A stretch of 64,000 nucleotides of DNA, taken from positions 140,805-204,804 of the forward strand of contig JADLAX010000032.1 in NCBI GenBank assembly GCA_020848035.1, in the 5' to 3' direction. Positions within the stretch are counted from its first letter, which is position 1. Each line of letters opens with the position of its first letter. Below, piece after piece: positions 36,150 through 45,391 of the stretch. A model generated the notes under the pieces. The model saw only the letters and a list, made by a program, of their open reading frames with translations, was not told where the DNA came from and ran no database searches. This DNA is from Anaerolineae bacterium. Lineage in GTDB: Bacteria; Chloroflexota; Anaerolineae; Promineifilales; Promineifilaceae. A program made the position numbers and the translations under genes.

Positions 36150-37358
36150 ATGTCTACAACATTATCTTCTGTTAACCTGATTCGAGAAAAAGTAGCCCAG
36201 GCAACGCAAATCCTCAACGAGTTTGACGTGGACCTGTGGCTGACCTTTGTGCGCGAGACCACCCTGTCGCCGGATCCGGCGCTGGCGCTGATTGCCGACG
36301 TGGACGTGACCTGGAGTTCGGCGTTTATGCTGTGCCGGGATGGGGCGCATGTGGCGATAATCGGCCGTTTTGACCGCGAAAATGTGGACCAGCTGGGCGT
36401 CTATCCGCAGGTCATCGGCTACGACCAGGGCATTGCGGACCATTTGCGCACCGTGTTGGCCGAAAAAGCACCGCGTAACATCGCCATCAACTACTCCGAA
36501 AACGATGTTGCCGCTGATGGCCTGAGTCACGGGATGTACCGCAGCCTGCAAACCATCCTGGCGGGTACCGTCTATGCCGACCGGCTCATCTCGGCCGAGC
36601 AAATCATTGCCGCCCTGCGCGGCCGTAAAAGCCCGGCGGAAGTGGCGCGGGTGCGCCAGGCGGTCATCACTACGGAAAAGCTGTTTGACGAGGTGGAAGC
36701 GTTTGCCAGACCGGGCATGACCCAGCGCCAGATTGCCGAATTTGTGCGCCAGCGCATCGACGAAATGGGTTTGGGTTACGCCTGGCCCAGGCCGTTTAAC
36801 CCGATTGTGACCTGTGGGCCACATTCGGCCGTGGGGCACGCCGCTGCCGGGGATGTGGTGCTGGAAAAAGGGCACACGCTGCACCTCGATTTGGGCGTCA
36901 AGCAAAACGACTACTGCTCCGACATCCAGCGCATGTGGTACGTGCTGGACGAGGGTGAAACGGCCGCTCCGCCCGAGGTGCAGCGCGCTTTTGATGTGGT
37001 CTACGGGGCGATCAAAGCGGGGGAATCGCTGCTAACGCCAGGCACGCCCGGCTGGCAGGTAGATGAAGCCGCCCGCGACTTCATCGTGGACAACGGCTAC
37101 CCGGAATATATGCACGCCTTTGGACACCTGCTGGGCCGCGTGGCCCACGACGGGGCCACCGTGTTGGGGCCGCGCTGGGAGCGGTACGCGGGCATCTGCG
37201 AACTGCCGGTGGAGGTGGGCAACATTTTCACCCTGGAGCTGCACGTGGTGGTGCCCAACCGCGGCATTATGAGCCTGGAGGAAGACGTGCTGGTCACCGA
37301 TCACGGCGTCGAGTACCTCAGCAACCCGCAAACCCAATTGAGGTATATCAAAAGCTAA
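36150..37358 (+). CDS. M24 family metallopeptidase (Xaa-Pro aminopeptidase-like)
   Basis: A 402-residue protein with a creatinase N-domain (about 1-160) and an M24 pita-bread domain. The metal ligands are visible: Asp in HLDLGVKQNDYCSD (two Asp), His in AFGHLLGRVAHDGA, Glu in FTLELHVVVP and Glu in SLEEDVLVTDHGVEYL. It probably removes N-terminal residues ahead of proline. No signal peptide, so cytoplasmic. Confidence 0.9.
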   Translation: MSTTLSSVNLIREKVAQATQILNEFDVDLWLTFVRETTLSPDPALALIADVDVTWSSAFMLCRDGAHVAIIGRFDRENVDQLGVYPQVIGYDQGIADHLRTVLAEKAPRNIAINYSENDVAADGLSHGMYRSLQTILAGTVYADRLISAEQIIAALRGRKSPAEVARVRQAVITTEKLFDEVEAFARPGMTQRQIAEFVRQRIDEMGLGYAWPRPFNPIVTCGPHSAVGHAAAGDVVLEKGHTLHLDLGVKQNDYCSDIQRMWYVLDEGETAAPPEVQRAFDVVYGAIKAGESLLTPGTPGWQVDEAARDFIVDNGYPEYMHAFGHLLGRVAHDGATVLGPRWERYAGICELPVEVGNIFTLELHVVVPNRGIMSLEEDVLVTDHGVEYLSNPQTQLRYIKS

Positions 37359-37372
37359 AGAGAACTTTATTG

Positions 37373-38011
37373 ATGGATGATATCTTCTCGGTTGTTGTGG
37401 GTGTTGTTGGTGCATTCATCTTCTTTGCGCTGGTTTACATTGGCAATCACGAACTCACGCGACGATTGGACCCTTATAAAAAAATCAGGCAAGAAATTGC
37501 CCAACAGACTGGCTTAACGCTGGCACCAATGTTCGGGGGCGACCTTTTTGCTTTGCAGGGGTCTATGGGCAATCGTTTTGCCAGAGTTTATACGGAGCCT
37601 GTTTGGTTATGGCGTCGCCGGATAGTTAAGTATGAAATTCGGATCGCCAATCCAGCACAAATTAGGCTGTTAATCCGATCTGGCCCTTTGCGGTCTGGCT
37701 GGGGGATTCCATCTGCTAGCAATTCCGATCCTGCGACAAAACCCTTTTTTGACCAATTCAGGGTAAGTGGTAAATCAGCACAATTAGCACCGGTTTTTGC
37801 CAAAAACGAAATTGTTCGGAATGGCCTTATGCAGCTGTTTAAACGCACCGGAGGAGTTAACTTCGTTGTTCTTAAAGACCGGATTATAGGTTATGAAACC
37901 GGTTATAGCATGAGAACAAGTGACGCTGAGGAAGTTGCCATTGCTTGTCTGATCTTCAATATTCTCACAGAAATGGCCAGGCTTGTGGATAGTTATGATT
38001 CAAGCGCCTGA
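37373..38011 (+). CDS. Membrane-anchored protein, function unknown
   Basis: A 212-residue protein: one N-terminal membrane helix (DIFSVVVGVVGAFIFFALVY), then a soluble domain of about 180 residues rich in Arg and strands (VWLWRRRIVKYEIRIANPAQ). Family not recognised. It starts 14 bases after the peptidase gene, so co-transcription is likely. ATG at 37373 is preferred over the in-frame TTG at 37370. Confidence 0.6.
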   Translation: MDDIFSVVVGVVGAFIFFALVYIGNHELTRRLDPYKKIRQEIAQQTGLTLAPMFGGDLFALQGSMGNRFARVYTEPVWLWRRRIVKYEIRIANPAQIRLLIRSGPLRSGWGIPSASNSDPATKPFFDQFRVSGKSAQLAPVFAKNEIVRNGLMQLFKRTGGVNFVVLKDRIIGYETGYSMRTSDAEEVAIACLIFNILTEMARLVDSYDSSA

Positions 38012-38050
38012 TTCGATTTACTACGTTCGAATCAGCACACGAGGCACACC

Positions 38051-38356
38051 TCAAGCCACATCTAGAACTTTTACTTCTTGTTCCAGACGGCCGTTCAACT
38101 TGTCCTTCTCTACCTCAACATCGTAGCGAGTTTGCAGGTTCAGCCAGAAACGCTCCGACAAACCAAAATAGCGCGAGAGCCGCAAGGCTGTATCCACAGA
38201 AACGGCTCGTTTTCCCTGCACAATTTCATTGATCCGGCGCGGCGGCACGCCAATGTCTTTGGCCAGGCGATACTGAGTGATATTCATAGGCTCCAGGAAT
38301 TCCTCAAGCAAAATTTCACCTGGATGAATCGGGGCTAAGAACGTTTCATTACTCAT
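38051..38356 (-). CDS. HigA-type antitoxin (XRE helix-turn-helix), apparently without its toxin
   Basis: A 101-residue protein starting APIHPGEILLEEFLEP, then NITQYRLAKDIGVPPRRINE, a classic HigA/VapI XRE domain. In higBA the toxin is encoded just upstream, but the 218 bases on that side contain no HigB-like frame, so the gene looks orphaned or acts as a stand-alone repressor. Lower GC than its neighbours. Confidence 0.8.
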   Translation of the reverse strand: MSNETFLAPIHPGEILLEEFLEPMNITQYRLAKDIGVPPRRINEIVQGKRAVSVDTALRLSRYFGLSERFWLNLQTRYDVEVEKDKLNGRLEQEVKVLDVA

Positions 38357-38481
38357 GTTTACACCTCAGTGAGCGAATAATAGCGTCTTGCGCAGTTGGA
38401 ATCAATGTGGTTTTTCTTTGCGATTTGCAAAACATCGTATTCTTTTGGAATTGTTCAGTTCAGTATTTCCAGCTGTTCCTG

Positions 38482-38490
38482 TGCTAGAAT
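38482..38490 (+). promoter_or_regulatory. Extended -10 (TGCTAGAAT) upstream of the anchored binding protein
   Basis: TAGAAT at 38485-38490 with TG at 38482-38483, about 85 bases before the ATG at 38575. No clear -35. Confidence 0.45.
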
Positions 38491-38574
38491 GTAGAAACTC
38501 GCACGTGTGAAGCAGCAACTTCCTGATTCAACAAGCACAACCCAGCCCGCAACACAGCCACACCCCGGTACGAA

Positions 38575-40494
38575 ATGAGCGAACGTTTTGATTGGCAAAT
38601 TGGCGAGGAAGCAGACGGCCGTATTCCCTCCCCACCCACGGCCGTTCCCCCCAACTCGCGCCGCTGGTTCTGGCTGGGGCTGACGGCCGTTCTGCTCCTG
38701 AGCGGTGGCTGGCTGTGGCACACGCTGCAAACCCAGCTGGCCGAGGCGGAACAAAACGCGATCAATCTGGCGCAAAATGCACTCGACTTTGAGCGCGACG
38801 CCTACCTGGCTGGGGATGGCGACCTGTTCTACAGCTTTCAGGCCGATGACCCCGCCTGGTTTGCGGCCCAGCTTCAGCCGATCAACGGCCGTTTCTACCA
38901 CCACAACCCCATCGTCACCCACGCCGAGCAGCACGGCAACAACATCTGGGCCAACGTGCAGTGGACAGAAGGTAGCCAGACCTACCAGCGGGTGGCCTTC
39001 TGGCGGCTTCAGCCTGACGGCAGCCTCATCCGCCAGCCCGAAGCGCCCGGTTACTGGGGCGGGTTTGCCTCGGCCAATTACGCCTGGGGCCAGCTGGATT
39101 ACTTCCAAATTGATGCTGATCTGGCGGGGCAGATTGGTCAGCATGTGACCGACCAACTTGCGGCCTTATGCACCGGCAACTGCCCCACGGCCGAACGGCC
39201 GTTTACCCTCACCCTGGCCAACGATTTCCAGGAATCGGCCGCACCGAACGTGCTGCGCCTCCCTTCGCCGCGCCTGGTGGGGCTGGCTGAAACCGGCGCG
39301 CCGTCGGACCTGTTTTGGGCGCTGCTGGACGGCCGTCTGGCGGACCGCTTTGGCCCGGTTACGCTCCGTTTTGGCGTGCCTGGAGGCAGCTTTCCCCTCA
39401 TCGATTACGAAACGGCCGCTGCCGAATTCATGGCGCAAAACCCACGCATCACCATTGAGCTGGTTTACCTGGAGACCAAGCAGCCCACGCTGGCCGATCT
39501 GGCCGGGTTGGATGCGGTGGGTGCGGCGCCTACCGCTGACCTGCTGGCTGCCGGGGCCGTGCGCGACCTGACCTGGATGATGCAGACCGACGGCAATTTC
39601 GACCGCGCCGACTTTTACGAGCAGCTGTGGCAGGGCACGTGGTGGCGCAAGCGCATGTGGTTTATGCCGCTGGCGGGCCGCCTGAACGTGCTCTACTACG
39701 ACACCAACGCCTACCGCGACGCCAACCGGCCTGAACCCACCCTGCGCTGGACCTGGCAGGAGATGCAGGCCGACATGACGGCCGTTGCCCAGGGCAGTGC
39801 GTCACCGGACGGCCGTCTGGCCTGGGGCTTCCTCGATGTGGGGCCAGATGCGCTTTTTTCCTACGCCTACAACTGGAACAACACCTGCGAACAGGCCACC
39901 GTGCGCTGCGACCAGCCGCTGACGCCCGAAGCTGTCGCCGCCGCGCTGACCTGGTACCACACCCTGGCGGGCCAGCCTGGTCAGATGCCCGATTTTACCC
40001 CCATGACCGAGACGGAACGGGCTGCGGTGCTGTCCAACTGGCAGTCGAACCACCGCCGGGCGGTGATTTGGGTGGAGTCGCCGCTGTTGTACGAGCTGCG
40101 CTATCAGCTCCATCCGCTGGGCGTGGTGCCCTTCCCCGGCTCGGATCGATTTGATGGCATCACGCCGCTGTGGGTGGCGGGGACGTATATCACGATGGGG
40201 TCGGAACGGCCGTACACCGCCTGGCAGTGGCTGAAATTCCTCACCTACCAACCGCCGTCGGCCCGCTTCCGCACCGTGCCCGCCCGGCCGTCGGTGGCCA
40301 GCAGCAGCCAGTTTTGGAGCCGCCTGCCCCACGATTTAGGCAACGCCATGCGCACGGCTTTCCCGTTCAGCCGCCCGGTTTTGTTAGAGGAACAAGTTTT
40401 GTTTGGGTGGGAGATGTTAACGGCCGTCCAAAACGGCCTGGCCCCCGAACGTGCTGCGCAGCTTCGCCCCCGCTTGCTTTGGTTCCAGCAGTAA
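38575..40494 (+). CDS. Membrane-anchored extracellular solute-binding-like protein (family 1)
   Basis: A 639-residue protein. A cytoplasmic tail of about 30 residues precedes one membrane helix (WFWLGLTAVLLLSGGWLW, about 31-48), then a domain of about 170 residues with a DLFYSFQADDPAWF segment. A C-terminal region (about 240-639) resembles family-1 ABC sugar-binding proteins: VTLRFGVPGGSFP, LLAAGAVRDLTWM, WFMPLAGRLNVLYYDTNAYR and TPLWVAGTYITMGSE. No transporter genes adjoin it and there is no lipobox, so it may sense rather than import. Confidence 0.65.
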   Translation: MSERFDWQIGEEADGRIPSPPTAVPPNSRRWFWLGLTAVLLLSGGWLWHTLQTQLAEAEQNAINLAQNALDFERDAYLAGDGDLFYSFQADDPAWFAAQLQPINGRFYHHNPIVTHAEQHGNNIWANVQWTEGSQTYQRVAFWRLQPDGSLIRQPEAPGYWGGFASANYAWGQLDYFQIDADLAGQIGQHVTDQLAALCTGNCPTAERPFTLTLANDFQESAAPNVLRLPSPRLVGLAETGAPSDLFWALLDGRLADRFGPVTLRFGVPGGSFPLIDYETAAAEFMAQNPRITIELVYLETKQPTLADLAGLDAVGAAPTADLLAAGAVRDLTWMMQTDGNFDRADFYEQLWQGTWWRKRMWFMPLAGRLNVLYYDTNAYRDANRPEPTLRWTWQEMQADMTAVAQGSASPDGRLAWGFLDVGPDALFSYAYNWNNTCEQATVRCDQPLTPEAVAAALTWYHTLAGQPGQMPDFTPMTETERAAVLSNWQSNHRRAVIWVESPLLYELRYQLHPLGVVPFPGSDRFDGITPLWVAGTYITMGSERPYTAWQWLKFLTYQPPSARFRTVPARPSVASSSQFWSRLPHDLGNAMRTAFPFSRPVLLEEQVLFGWEMLTAVQNGLAPERAAQLRPRLLWFQQ

Positions 40495-40496
40495 AA

Positions 40497-40563
40497 AGTT
40501 GCAGGTGGCAAGTTGCAAGTGGCAAGTGTTTACTTGCGACCTGCAACTTGCCACTTGCCACTC
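40497..40563. repeat. Word-tandem hairpin, TTGCAAGTGGCAAG family (copy 1)
   Basis: AGTTGCAGGTGGCAAGTTGC, AAGTGGCAAGT, then ACTTGCGACCTGCAACTTGC and CACTTGCCACT. It lies between two convergent stop codons (40494 and 40566). A related copy follows the tRNA at 59671. Confidence 0.85.
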
Positions 40564-40565
40564 AC

Positions 40566-41330
<765 letters not shown>

Positions 41331-41351
41331 TTTTTCTCCTGTATTCATGTT

Positions 41352-41416
41352 GGGGCGAGGCAGTTGGGTGGCGGGTTGGACTACAAGACAGAGGTGATAG
41401 CCAACTGCCTCGCCCC
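41352..41416. repeat. Inverted repeat GGGGCGAGGCAGTTGG (copy 2)
   Basis: Arms at 41352-41367 and 41401-41416, within the transporter operon between ATPase and permease genes. Same element as at 25223. Confidence 0.85.
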
Positions 41417-41431
41417 TACGCTACGCCCTTC

Positions 41432-43645
41432 CTACCGTTCGCCCAGGCCGGTGCGTTTTTCCAGATAACGGCTGTAGGACGTCATCACTGCTGAACCGAT
41501 GAAGTAGAGCACGGCCAGGAAGATGTACGGTTCACGCCGCACGCCCAGCCAATCTTCCTGGGCGGCGATGGCGTTGGCCACGCCCAGCACGTCGAACAAG
41601 CCGACGATGGCGACCAGCGAAGTGTCTTTAAACAAGCCGATGAACTGGCCGACGATGGCCGGAATCACCACGCGCAAAGCCTGGGGCAGGATGATGAGCC
41701 GGTATTTTTGATAGGCGCTAAAGCCCAGCGAATCGGCCGCTTCGTACTGCCCTTTGGGGATGGCCTGCAGGCCGCCGCGCACGTTTTCCGCCAGGTAGGC
41801 GGCGGAAAAGAGGGCAAATGCCCACAAAATGCGCCAGCTGTCCAGGATTTCCGTGCGGGGTGGCAGCAAGATGGGAAAGAGAATTTTGGCCCCGAACAAC
41901 ACGGTGATGAGCGGCACGCCGCGCACAAATTCGATGTACAGGGTGCTAAACGCAGCCACCACGTTGCCATTGAAGGCTCGCTGGAAAGCGTAGGCCAGCA
42001 CGAGAACCAGGACAGGCCAGTAGGCCAGCAGCAGCTCGATGTCGTTGCGGGCCGCAGCAATAAGATCTGGCGTGCTTTGCGTAAAGCCGATGATGGCGAT
42101 GATGAGGGCGACGCCGTAGGTGAGCCAGGCGGGAATGCCGCGAACCTGGCTGCGACGGCCGAGTGCCAGGACCAGGCCAATCGGGAAGGAAACGACGATG
42201 GCAAAGATGGTGATGATGACCGTGAGCAGGAAACCGCCCCAGTTCACGTCGGGGTCGATGCTGGAGAAGATGGGCTGGGTTACCGCGGTGGGCTGGCCGT
42301 TAACAACCAGCTCGCGGGTGTAGCTAAACGAGCCGATGATCATGCTCAGCACGTCGAAAACGGCAAAGATGGCCAGTACGGCCGTAACAATCAGCAAAAA
42401 GCGCAGCACCGCCCGGCCGAAAATCACCAGCTCCCCTTCCCGTTCCCTGGGCGGATAACGCCGGTTGATCAACCAGGTCAGCCCGCCAAAGAGAACGAGA
42501 CCAACGATGCCCAGCAAATCCTGGTTGCCGGTAAAGGTGGCCCGCAGGCGCGCCCAGAAGCTGATGGGGCTTAAAATGCCCCCGTCGCCGCGCAGGAAGG
42601 GACGGCCGTTGACCACCGTGATCAGGCCCGCGTCCGTCAGCTCTTGCAGCGGGCTGGTCCAGGCAAACATCTCGTTCCAGATACCGGAGATGACCGAGCC
42701 GGGACCATCCACCTCAAACGGCACCGGGTCGACGCCGCGCAGGAAGAGGTAGATGAGGATGGGGGAAGCCAGCCACAAAATGGTCATCAACCGACGCCCT
42801 CGCTTGTTTTTATAGCTGTCGCGGTAGACAAACATCGTGGGCACCAGCAGCACGCCCAGCAGAATGATCACCGCCCAGATGCGCCACGTTTCGTTGCGGT
42901 TGAAGCGGAAAATCATCAGAGTAGTCAGGTTGGCTTCCACCGCGCCCCAGTTGGCCCCGGTGAATTCGCGCTCGACGGTGAAAAAGTTTGGGTTTTCGGC
43001 CGTGCTGGCAAAGCAGGTGATGCCGTTTTCGGGATCGCTGGGCCTGCTGTCGAAGCAGAAGGAGGCAGCTGCCTGGCCCACGGTCACGCCGCTGAGGTCG
43101 GTGGTAAGGTCGGCGGCGGGGAAGCAGCGGGAGGTGGGATCATTGATGATGGTGGTGGGGGAAACGGCCGTGTCTACCCCGCCCATCGTAAAACAATACT
43201 CATCGCTGGTCACACTTGCCAACTCTGCCCGGTAGTCGGCGGCTGGCACCGACACAAAGCTGGCATTCACCCAGGCATACCGGTAGAAGCCAATGATGGC
43301 GGCAATGAAGCCCAACACAATCAGCACGCTGATTTGCACGTTGGTGAGGTTGTTGTACATGTTGTTCTTCAGCCACAGCGAGAGCGCATTGTGTTTGTGC
43401 CGCAGTTCATTCACGGCCACCAGAGCCACCGTCACCAGCCAGACCACCAGCACCACAACCGTGGAGACCGGCGCGGCCTGGAGGCGGTTTACTATGACGG
43501 CCAGCGTAAACCCGGTGAGCAAGATCAGCCACAGCATCAGTACCCATGAGCGGGTGATTTGCTCGGTAACAAAGCGATTCATCTGGACCTGAAAATTGTC
43601 TGGTAAAAAGTCAAAGCGCGTTGGTTTAGGGGGTAATGTTGTCAT
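41432..43645 (-). CDS. aapM: Amino-acid ABC transporter permease, unusually long
   Basis: A 737-residue protein. The C-terminal part, from about residue 460, is the HisM/AapM permease core with the EAA loop ADSLGFSAYQKYRLIILPQA and EFVRGVPLITVLFGAKILF. Ahead of it lie additional hydrophobic spans and two extracytoplasmic stretches; one has paired cysteines (about residues 150-230: DEYCFTMGG, SRCFPAADL, SFCFDSRP, ITCFAST). Typical AapM proteins are about 380 residues. The role of the extra N-terminal portion is unknown. It is 2 bases downstream of the AapQ-like gene. Confidence 0.88.
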   Translation of the reverse strand: MTTLPPKPTRFDFLPDNFQVQMNRFVTEQITRSWVLMLWLILLTGFTLAVIVNRLQAAPVSTVVVLVVWLVTVALVAVNELRHKHNALSLWLKNNMYNNLTNVQISVLIVLGFIAAIIGFYRYAWVNASFVSVPAADYRAELASVTSDEYCFTMGGVDTAVSPTTIINDPTSRCFPAADLTTDLSGVTVGQAAASFCFDSRPSDPENGITCFASTAENPNFFTVEREFTGANWGAVEANLTTLMIFRFNRNETWRIWAVIILLGVLLVPTMFVYRDSYKNKRGRRLMTILWLASPILIYLFLRGVDPVPFEVDGPGSVISGIWNEMFAWTSPLQELTDAGLITVVNGRPFLRGDGGILSPISFWARLRATFTGNQDLLGIVGLVLFGGLTWLINRRYPPREREGELVIFGRAVLRFLLIVTAVLAIFAVFDVLSMIIGSFSYTRELVVNGQPTAVTQPIFSSIDPDVNWGGFLLTVIITIFAIVVSFPIGLVLALGRRSQVRGIPAWLTYGVALIIAIIGFTQSTPDLIAAARNDIELLLAYWPVLVLVLAYAFQRAFNGNVVAAFSTLYIEFVRGVPLITVLFGAKILFPILLPPRTEILDSWRILWAFALFSAAYLAENVRGGLQAIPKGQYEAADSLGFSAYQKYRLIILPQALRVVIPAIVGQFIGLFKDTSLVAIVGLFDVLGVANAIAAQEDWLGVRREPYIFLAVLYFIGSAVMTSYSRYLEKRTGLGER

Positions 43646-43647
43646 GA

Positions 43648-45282
43648 TTATCTCTCCACCAGCGCAATCTTCTGGTTATACCAGTTCAAGAAAAATGAGA
43701 TGAGCAGGCTGATAGACAGGTAGATCAGCGCCATAATGATAATGGGTTGAATGGCGCGCCCTGACTGGTTAATGATGGTGTTGATGGTGCGGTAGAGGTC
43801 TGGGAATAAAACGGCCGCTGCCAAGCTAGAATTCTTGGTCAGGTTCAAATATTGGCTGGTGAGCGGCGGAATAATCACCCGCAGCGCCTGCGGCAGCACA
43901 ATCAGGCGCAGCCGCTGCGTTTCCGTCAGCCCCAGCGCCCGGGCGGCTTCCGTTTGCCCTTTGGAGACCGACAAAATACCCGCGCGCACAATTTCGGCGA
44001 CAAAAGCGCCGGTGTACAGCACCAGCCCCAGCAAGATGGCCGAAAATTCCAGCGTCAGCCGGCCCCCACCCACAAAGTTGAACCCTTCCAGCCGGGGTAC
44101 GGAAAGGCGCATGGGGGTTTCTGGCAGGGGCACAATCAGCTGGTCGGCGCTGTTTTCCAACAGGTCGCGTTCCGCCGCTAGCGTGGCCCGGTCGGCCACA
44201 AAGATTTCACAGCCGCCTTCAGCGTAGGTGGCAATGGCCTGATCCGGCCGATCGCTGCGCGTGATGGTAAACGGCACGTTGGCGGCTCCCAGCTGGGCGG
44301 TCAGGTTAATTTCTGAGGCGGATTCATTGATGGCACAGACGGAAACGGCCGCTTCCTCCACCGCCTCCTGCGTGAGCGTGCCGTTTGCCAGCGCGGCTTC
44401 AATGTCCCCTACGTCGCTTATGCCCAGATTCCGCTCCACCAGCGCTGGAATATCGCCAAACTCCCGAATGCGCGACGCCCGCGACACCAGGGCCGCTTCC
44501 GTGTTGCTGTTATTCCCGGCGATAAACCAGCCAATCACCACCACCACGAAAAATGAAACGATGGCCCACAAGGCCCGGTTGCTCGTCTGGCCCGTTTGCT
44601 CCTCGCGGCGGCCCAAAATTACCCACAGCAGCTGGGCTTGCACAAGGCCCAACACAATAAAAGCAAACCAGGTGGCAAAGGAGGCCATCGGCACCAGCGA
44701 CGGGTAGTTGGCGCCGCGCTGGCTGACGTAAATGGGCAGGCCCAGCAGCGGCTCCACGTCGTTGACCGAGGGCAGACTGACGAGAAAGACAACAAAATAA
44801 AGGAAAAAGAGCTGAAGCAGCAGCGGCGTGTTGCGCATCAGGTCGATGTACCATTTGGCGATGTTGCTGACGAGCCAGTTGCTAGAAAGGCGGGCAATGC
44901 CGGTGAAGGTGCCCAAAATAGTGGTGAGGATGATGCCGTAAACCGCTACTTTGGCGGTGTTCAAAACACCAATGCCAATGGCGCGCCAGAACGAATCGGT
45001 GTTGGGATCGTAGCTAATAACCGACTCGCCAATGGGGAACTGGGCATCAATGCTGAGGAAGTCGAAGGCGCAGCGATAGCTGGAACCACCTTCTTTACAG
45101 CTAAACTGTCCCTCGCCTAAGGCATCCAGGTTGTTGCCGATGTTGGTGAAGATCCAGCTCAGGCTCAGAACAAAAAGCACGACGAAGACAATTTGCAGCA
45201 GGACACCGATGATACGGCCGTCGCGCCACGGCGGAATCCGCTCATTGCCACGCCGTAAAGGAGGGTTTGGTATGTCGGACAT
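43648..45282 (-). CDS. aapQ: Amino-acid ABC transporter permease with an internal binding-protein-like segment
   Basis: A 544-residue protein with the AapQ permease core split in two: membrane spans up to about 255, a loop of about 155 residues, then the C-terminal helices with EAA loop AARALGLTETQRLRLIVLPQ. Loop residues 315-375 align without gaps to residues 200-260 of the operon's own binding protein (16 of 61 identical, including a Cys pair, ATYAEGGCEIFVADRATL against RDAYDSGACDGFTTDKSGL). I use the start at 45282, which has AAGGGG upstream. The loop may represent a captured lobe of the substrate receptor. Confidence 0.88.
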   Translation of the reverse strand: MSDIPNPPLRRGNERIPPWRDGRIIGVLLQIVFVVLFVLSLSWIFTNIGNNLDALGEGQFSCKEGGSSYRCAFDFLSIDAQFPIGESVISYDPNTDSFWRAIGIGVLNTAKVAVYGIILTTILGTFTGIARLSSNWLVSNIAKWYIDLMRNTPLLLQLFFLYFVVFLVSLPSVNDVEPLLGLPIYVSQRGANYPSLVPMASFATWFAFIVLGLVQAQLLWVILGRREEQTGQTSNRALWAIVSFFVVVVIGWFIAGNNSNTEAALVSRASRIREFGDIPALVERNLGISDVGDIEAALANGTLTQEAVEEAAVSVCAINESASEINLTAQLGAANVPFTITRSDRPDQAIATYAEGGCEIFVADRATLAAERDLLENSADQLIVPLPETPMRLSVPRLEGFNFVGGGRLTLEFSAILLGLVLYTGAFVAEIVRAGILSVSKGQTEAARALGLTETQRLRLIVLPQALRVIIPPLTSQYLNLTKNSSLAAAVLFPDLYRTINTIINQSGRAIQPIIIMALIYLSISLLISFFLNWYNQKIALVER

Positions 45283-45301
45283 AAGCGTTACCCCTTGATA
45301 C

Positions 45302-45331
45302 AGCAAAGCCCGACGTGAGGCCGGGCTTTGC
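45302..45331 (-). repeat. Hairpin between binding-protein and permease genes
   Basis: AGCAAAGCCCG and CGGGCTTTGCT, 9-base loop, without a U-run on the minus strand. Fits an mRNA-stabilising or attenuating hairpin that raises binding-protein over permease levels. A second hairpin, GGCAGAGA/TCTCTGCC, lies at 45351-45376. Confidence 0.65.
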
Positions 45332-45391
45332 TTCTTGTGCCGAAAAAAGAGGCAGAGAATCCTCAGACTCTCTGCCTTAAGGCCTCAAAGT

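Noticed and set aside
38357..38574. Possible higB toxin upstream of the HigA-like gene
   Set aside because: Only frames of about 30 codons are present, without HigB motifs.
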